Assembly: GCA_964593725.1 (NCBI GenBank)
Contig: CAZQJS010000005.1
Coordinates: 1 to 64,000, forward strand
Source: JAIOSM01 sp964593725
Lineage (GTDB): Bacteria; Desulfobacterota; Desulfobacteria; Desulfobacterales; Desulfobacteraceae
Reading direction: 5' to 3'
Length of the DNA: 64,000 bases
Part shown: in pieces, positions 61,101 to 64,000 of the stretch
How positions within the stretch are numbered: position 1 is the first letter of the stretch
How the letters are laid out: each line of letters starts with the position of its first letter
Made by a program: the position numbers and the translations under genes
Notes under the pieces: model-generated
Told to the model about the DNA's origin: nothing
What the model saw: the letters and a program-made list of their open reading frames with translations, nothing else
Databases searched by the model: none

Positions 61101-61701
61101 CAAGTCTTTCCCGGGATACTTCCTTACTGATCCTGTCCGGGTATACGCCTGCCCGGGCCTTTGAAATATGCCTTTCAACAATATCTGTGCCAAAAAGCTG
61201 CACCGTGGTTTTAGAGCACTGCTTTTCAAAAAACTCATAAAGACATATTGCAAGGGAATAGACCTCCTCACCGGTTGAACACCCCGGAACCCAGATTCTG
61301 ATGGGCGTTCTGGCAGACCTGTCCTTTGCCATTCTGGGAAAAACTTTTTCCTTAAGGGTTTTAAAAATGTGTGTATCCCGGAAAAAATGGGTATAGGAAA
61401 GCAGCAGATCATCATATAGCTGCTCTACTTCCTTTGGATTTGCTGAAAGATATTCCAGATATTCATTATAACTATCTCTTCTGCAAAGAGTCATTCGCCT
61501 TAACATTCGTCTTAAAATAGTTGTATGACGATAATGGAAAAAATCAACCCTGGAGGATTTAAGCAATATTGTAAAAATACCCTTTAATGCTCTTCGTTCC
61601 CCCGGGTCCGAAGGCATTAGATCATTATTCCCAGAAGAATCCTCCCAGCCGGAACTGTTCTTTGATTCTGAATCCTGGTTGCTCTTTTGCTCCTTTGCCA
61701 T
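58105..61701 (-). CDS. CheR methyltransferase-PAS-hybrid histidine kinase-receiver protein
   Basis: 1198 residues: a CheR domain (about 30-310) with its RRMLRRM helix and the SAM site WVPGCSTGEEVYSLA; a region (about 340-480) of unclear fold; a long Glu-rich coiled coil (about 490-565, repeated NEEL/NEEM); two PAS domains (about 570-690 and 700-820); a histidine kinase with His in MAHDFNN and a GYGMSNVK nucleotide box; and a C-terminal receiver with Asp in VSLDYVLPGG. No CheB methylesterase domain is present, unlike many CheB/R-PAS kinases. The ATG at 61701 is preferred; an in-frame TTG at 61800 lies inside a likely -35. Confidence 0.85.
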   Translation of the reverse strand: MAKEQKSNQDSESKNSSGWEDSSGNNDLMPSDPGERRALKGIFTILLKSSRVDFFHYRHTTILRRMLRRMTLCRRDSYNEYLEYLSANPKEVEQLYDDLLLSYTHFFRDTHIFKTLKEKVFPRMAKDRSARTPIRIWVPGCSTGEEVYSLAICLYEFFEKQCSKTTVQLFGTDIVERHISKARAGVYPDRISKEVSRERLEKFFDKTPGGWTVVKHIREMCVFAIQNIAQDPPFSNIDIISCRNVLIYFDTVFQEIAIPLFHFALKPSGCLMLGTSETMGRFPQFFNILDQKANLYIKRVSGVKPDYRFPIYQTFAKFTKFKGGTGNIPVPAPGKINAARINQQVNEILLETFAPPGVLIDKNMQIRQFIGHIFPYLEPVSGEASLKLSKMVGEGLMPDIYVALEEVKKKGVKIRKNDISFRHNGKIIDTDITVIPVPDSSTSETNFLILFEKPELPQITSVSAGGKEKYIDSELLHLKQELQLTKEHLQSIIEEKDEVNQELWAANEEVQSTNEELQSVNEEMEAAKEELESSNEELLTLNEELQQKNIELTTTKDFAENLLETANTIVLTLDSSAIIKTFNKYAEELTGYKKEEVIGKNWLDLFIPQRDKKTISKVFTETLKDMPEISQCENHIVLKSGLERLISWNNNVLRNISGNIDGILSIGIDITERKMAEEALRKSEIQYRLLVENANTAIIRWNSTGQITYFNEFAENFFGYSRDEILGKHLIGTIVPETESTGRDLRHLLHDIGRNPKKYEYNVNENLRKDGRRIWVAWANKVYINEETGDKEVLSIGTDITERKTAVKEKIKAQKYAAEQEKHALVGQIAGKMAHDFNNILGVIMGNTELSLLNCNDPGIKKTLELILEQTVRGKNLTKNLVAFAKSQEIKQEFFKINRKIDLVTDLLKKDLEGIEVIRDYKKDVPELLADAGMIEHTLVNLVQNSIHALSRVDNPKIIFRTYCLDDNICFEIEDNGCGMLAEHLENIYMPSFTLKGNKDVAGSYEENIRGTGYGMSNVKKYIEQHRGSISVESEFGRGTKFKISLPIIKKELTNSEKAEIGKSEPQSEKYILLVEDEPAISDVQYRILTQTPCTHKVDTANNGKVAIDLFGRNKYDFVSLDYVLPGGISGMDVYNHIRKLDKNIPILFISGNIEFLESIKELKQRDPNIDHLSKPCRNIEYMDRINDLLEKTMTIQQ

Positions 61702-61777
61702 TGAAATTACCCTTTCAATTAAACAAAATGTTCCATGGATGCTTAAAGTCACTGAATTAAAATGTCTTTCAAAAGTA

Positions 61778-61800
61778 TCAATAAAATTACCCTGTGTCAA
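61778..61800 (-). promoter_or_regulatory. Possible promoter of the CheR-kinase gene
   Basis: On the reverse strand TTGACA (61800-61795) is followed after 17 bases by TACTTT. The -35 would coincide with the most upstream TTG in frame with the kinase, which speaks against that TTG as the start. The -10 is weak. Confidence 0.35.
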
Positions 61801-61965
61801 TAACAGCCGTTAAGTTAAGCAAACCAGATTCTGAAAATACTGCCTGGCAATTGAAATAATAATAAAACTATAATACAAAAAGGCAGGTTTAATTTTATAT
61901 TAACAATTAAGAATCATAAAAAATCCAAAACAGATTCTTAGATTGCAACCGGAGATGACTATATA

Positions 61966-63831
61966 ATGATTAAAAGAGAAACCACCAACTGTAACATGGC
62001 AAAAATCAACACTGTTTTTGTTTTCATATTGTTAATCCTGTTTTCAGGATCATGCACATCAAAATCAATTCCAGCCGGTTCTTCCGTGGAAAACAAATTC
62101 ACCAAACCAATGATTGAATCGCCTTTGCTGCATCATCCTTATACCCGGGATCACAGAAAACAAAACAGGGCTGCCCTCCTGGATGCAGGAAGAGATGCAC
62201 TGCTGCTGCGGATTCACCTCATCCGGGCTGCCAGACACTCCATTGCCATGCAGACAATTATCTGGAAAAATGATGAAACCGGCAGACTTTTGATGTATGA
62301 ATTGATCCAGGCTGCCAAAAGAGGTGTAAATGTCAGGCTGCTCATCGACCATATAGCCTCTGAAAAGCATCCCGAGGTTGCAGCTTTTCTATCCACAGTG
62401 CACCCGAATCTGAAAATAAAACTTTACAATCCCATTGTTGGTCATCTGTCCAGGCAACGGATAGATCCTTCAATCCTGGATCAATTGACCAAACTTCTCA
62501 GCAGTTTTAATAAAATCAACCAGCGCATGCACAATAAAGTCTTTATTGTGGATAACCAGATCGGGATTACCGGCGGACGTAATAACCAGAACGCTTACTA
62601 TGATCAGGCAAGGGGTATGAACTACCGGGACAGAGATATCCTTGTCACGGGCCCGGTAATAGTTGATATGTACAAAAGTTTTGAAGAATTCTGGAAATTT
62701 AAGTACTCAATCCCCATCCAGGTACTGGTCAACACCGAAGCAGTCAAAAAACAGGGTGTTCTTAAAACCTGGTCCACAAGGGAAGATTTTGCCTTTAACG
62801 GTCTTTTTCAAGAGCTTCTTGTGGATGCTGACAATCAACAGATAATCCAGGATCTGTTTGCTTCCAGACTCAAGTCCGTTGAAAATGCATATTTCATAGC
62901 TGATGACCCTGGAAAAAACAAAAAAAAGTTTTTCAACAAATTTTATGGCTCCGGAAAAATAACCATGGAACTTGCCCGACTGATTTCCATGGCCAGGCAC
63001 AATATCTATATCAACACACCCTATCTTGTATTAACCAACCCGGCCATTAAACTGTTTAAACAAATAATTAAAAAACACCCGGATATCGATATCCGCATTG
63101 CAACAAACAGCCTTGCAGCCACAGACAGCTGGTACTGCTATGCCCTGTCATTCCAGCAAAAACAGGTCATGCTATGTGATCTGAAATTTAAAATTTATGA
63201 ATTCAAACCCCTGCCCGGGGATATGCATGAATATATGCCGGGTTTAGATAAATTGAGAAAAAGGGCATTTACACCCACTGAGCAATATAAGTTTGGCAAA
63301 CTTTCCTCTGTCCTGGCAGACTACTCCTCCAAAGGACTGCAAAGACCTCCTTTGCCGGGAGAGCCATATCTGTGCTTACATGCAAAATCCCTGGTCATTG
63401 ATGACAAAACAGCCTTTATTGGCTCATACAACCTGGATCCGCGCAGTGAAAACCTGAACACTGAAGTGGGCATGGTTATACAGGACAGACAGTTTGCCGC
63501 CATTGTGAAAAAAAGTATTGCAAGGGATATGCATCCCCGGAACAGCTGGGTGATTGCAAAAAACAGATACCCTGTTGGATTGGGAACTCCCAATGCCATA
63601 CTTGAAAAAATGTCCCACCTGCTGCCCTGGGTTGACCCCTGGCCCCTTCGATATGCAGGATCATATGACCTTAAAAAAGATGGTATTTCCCTGGACCCTG
63701 ACCATGAAAATTTTTACAGCAATTATAAATATGTTGGCAATTTCCCGGATGTCCCTGAAGAGCGCAGCGGCAAAGTACTTGGTACAATGATCACTAAAAC
63801 ATTATTCGGCTTTATTAGACCTTTGCTGTAA
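61966..63831 (+). CDS. Phospholipase D family lipoprotein, cardiolipin synthase-like
   Basis: 621 residues. The N-terminus has a lipobox (LFSGSC, Cys about 30), so it is likely a lipoprotein. Two HKD motifs are present: MHNKVFIVDNQIGITGGRN in the first half and CLHAKSLVIDDKTAFIGSYN in the second, each with the His-x-Lys-x4-Asp pattern. The layout resembles ClsC/YmdC-type periplasmic phospholipase D proteins that make or remodel cardiolipin. GGAG stands ten bases before the ATG. It is divergent from the CheR-kinase gene. Confidence 0.85.
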   Translation: MIKRETTNCNMAKINTVFVFILLILFSGSCTSKSIPAGSSVENKFTKPMIESPLLHHPYTRDHRKQNRAALLDAGRDALLLRIHLIRAARHSIAMQTIIWKNDETGRLLMYELIQAAKRGVNVRLLIDHIASEKHPEVAAFLSTVHPNLKIKLYNPIVGHLSRQRIDPSILDQLTKLLSSFNKINQRMHNKVFIVDNQIGITGGRNNQNAYYDQARGMNYRDRDILVTGPVIVDMYKSFEEFWKFKYSIPIQVLVNTEAVKKQGVLKTWSTREDFAFNGLFQELLVDADNQQIIQDLFASRLKSVENAYFIADDPGKNKKKFFNKFYGSGKITMELARLISMARHNIYINTPYLVLTNPAIKLFKQIIKKHPDIDIRIATNSLAATDSWYCYALSFQQKQVMLCDLKFKIYEFKPLPGDMHEYMPGLDKLRKRAFTPTEQYKFGKLSSVLADYSSKGLQRPPLPGEPYLCLHAKSLVIDDKTAFIGSYNLDPRSENLNTEVGMVIQDRQFAAIVKKSIARDMHPRNSWVIAKNRYPVGLGTPNAILEKMSHLLPWVDPWPLRYAGSYDLKKDGISLDPDHENFYSNYKYVGNFPDVPEERSGKVLGTMITKTLFGFIRPLL

Positions 63832-63854
63832 CAAATTGTACAACATCTGTTTAT

Positions 63855-64000
63855 TCAGACAGAATACAAAGAACAGATAAGCTTTAATATTGTAACCCCC
63901 ACAACCAATATGAAGAAAAATCTCACAAAGCCTGTATTTTTCTTAATTACAAGTTTTGAACCTGCAAAGGCACCTATTATCTGGCCTGACCCCATGCATA
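63855..64000 (-). CDS. TSUP family permease, C-terminal part (partial)
   Basis: The reverse frame open from the window edge encodes about 47 residues ending at TGA 63857-63855. GAFAGSKLVIKKNTGFVRFF and the final ILVVGVTILKLI match the end of TauE/SafE (TSUP) permeases, where GS/A-K/R-L-A/V-I-K-K is conserved before the last membrane helix. TSUP proteins carry sulfite, sulfoacetate, taurine or similar anions. The rest lies outside the window. Confidence 0.65.
   Translation of the reverse strand, partial: CMGSGQIIGAFAGSKLVIKKNTGFVRFFFILVVGVTILKLICSLYSV

Noticed and set aside
61702..61800. N-terminal extension of the CheR-kinase from a TTG at 61800
   Set aside because: The TTG is the first part of a likely TTGACA -35 element and the extra 33 residues do not belong to the CheR domain.
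1..64000. tRNA, rRNA, CRISPR arrays, insertion sequences or prophage genes
   Set aside because: None was seen by eye: no T-loop-like intergenic sequences, no regular repeat-spacer pattern and no transposase or integrase motifs. Short or degenerate copies would need a computed search.

Overview
The window looks like a chromosomal segment of an anaerobic, moderately AT-rich Desulfobacterota organism, most plausibly a Desulfobacterales-type sulfate reducer able to oxidise short-chain acids. The pointers are a tungsten/molybdenum aldehyde:ferredoxin oxidoreductase with its own MoaD-like protein, an oxygen-sensitive class III ribonucleotide reductase (nrdD/nrdG) behind two NrdR-like boxes, AMP-forming acetyl- and propionyl-CoA synthetases with a sodium-dependent carboxylate symporter, a long acyl-CoA (isovalerate/leucine-like) degradation operon, and PilT/PilU with DivIVA. 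The assignment is inference: no rRNA or other phylogenetic marker is present. No tRNA, rRNA, CRISPR array, insertion sequence or prophage was seen.

Layout. 1-560: end of an upstream gene, a leader with two inverted-repeat structures, and a PptA-like tautomerase. 561-5128: a reverse-strand operon of GntR/FCD regulator, PuuB-like flavin oxidoreductase, aldehyde ferredoxin oxidoreductase and MoaD-like protein, with a sigma70 promoter and a TGGT-N3-ACCA operator at its head. 5250-10411: forward run of yggT, divIVA, pilT, pilU, zinc-ribbon/receiver protein, SPOUT methyltransferase and M23-like protein. 10423-14793: monofunctional transglycosylase (-), TrmB regulator plus ornithine-type aminotransferase (+) behind a perfect operator, and a murein endopeptidase (-). 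14887-19264: reverse operon of ornithine cyclodeaminase family protein, PLP decarboxylase, Nudix, DUF1007 and a NicO metal transporter. 19385-31229: reverse-strand acetate/propionate locus (acs, prpE, symporter, a 28-residue accessory peptide, PAS-exonuclease fusion, LemA-like protein, cNMP/CBS/DUF294 protein, receiver), faced by a divergent AAA+ activator whose GAFTGA loop is degenerate. 33420-42448: reverse acyl-CoA operon (acyl-CoA dehydrogenase, two enoyl-CoA hydratases, MCC-type carboxyltransferase, HMG-CoA lyase-like, XRE-cupin regulator, acetoacetyl-CoA synthetase, methyltransferase). 42743-52543: housekeeping genes (CoA Nudix, nrdDG, alr, HTH-PBP regulator, shikimate kinase, PlsB-like acyltransferase, YigZ, aminotransferase). 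52760-55632: an uncharacterised exported/membrane trio (four-TM coiled-coil protein, secreted VWA protein, anchored EEP-fold hydrolase). 55651-64000: DMT transporter, cysM, ybgC, a CheR-PAS-hybrid kinase, a PLD-family lipoprotein and the end of a TSUP permease.

How it fits together. The genes describe uptake and CoA activation of acetate and propionate, breakdown of a branched acyl-CoA to acetoacetate and acetyl-CoA, and oxidation of an amine or aldehyde through a flavoprotein and AOR. Ornithine-type PLP enzymes are spread over 12-19 kb. The least explained parts are the membrane/VWA/EEP trio, the signalling-exonuclease module tied to the acetate symporter, the sigma54-type activator without a proper GAFTGA motif, and the MCC-type carboxyltransferase with no biotin partner.
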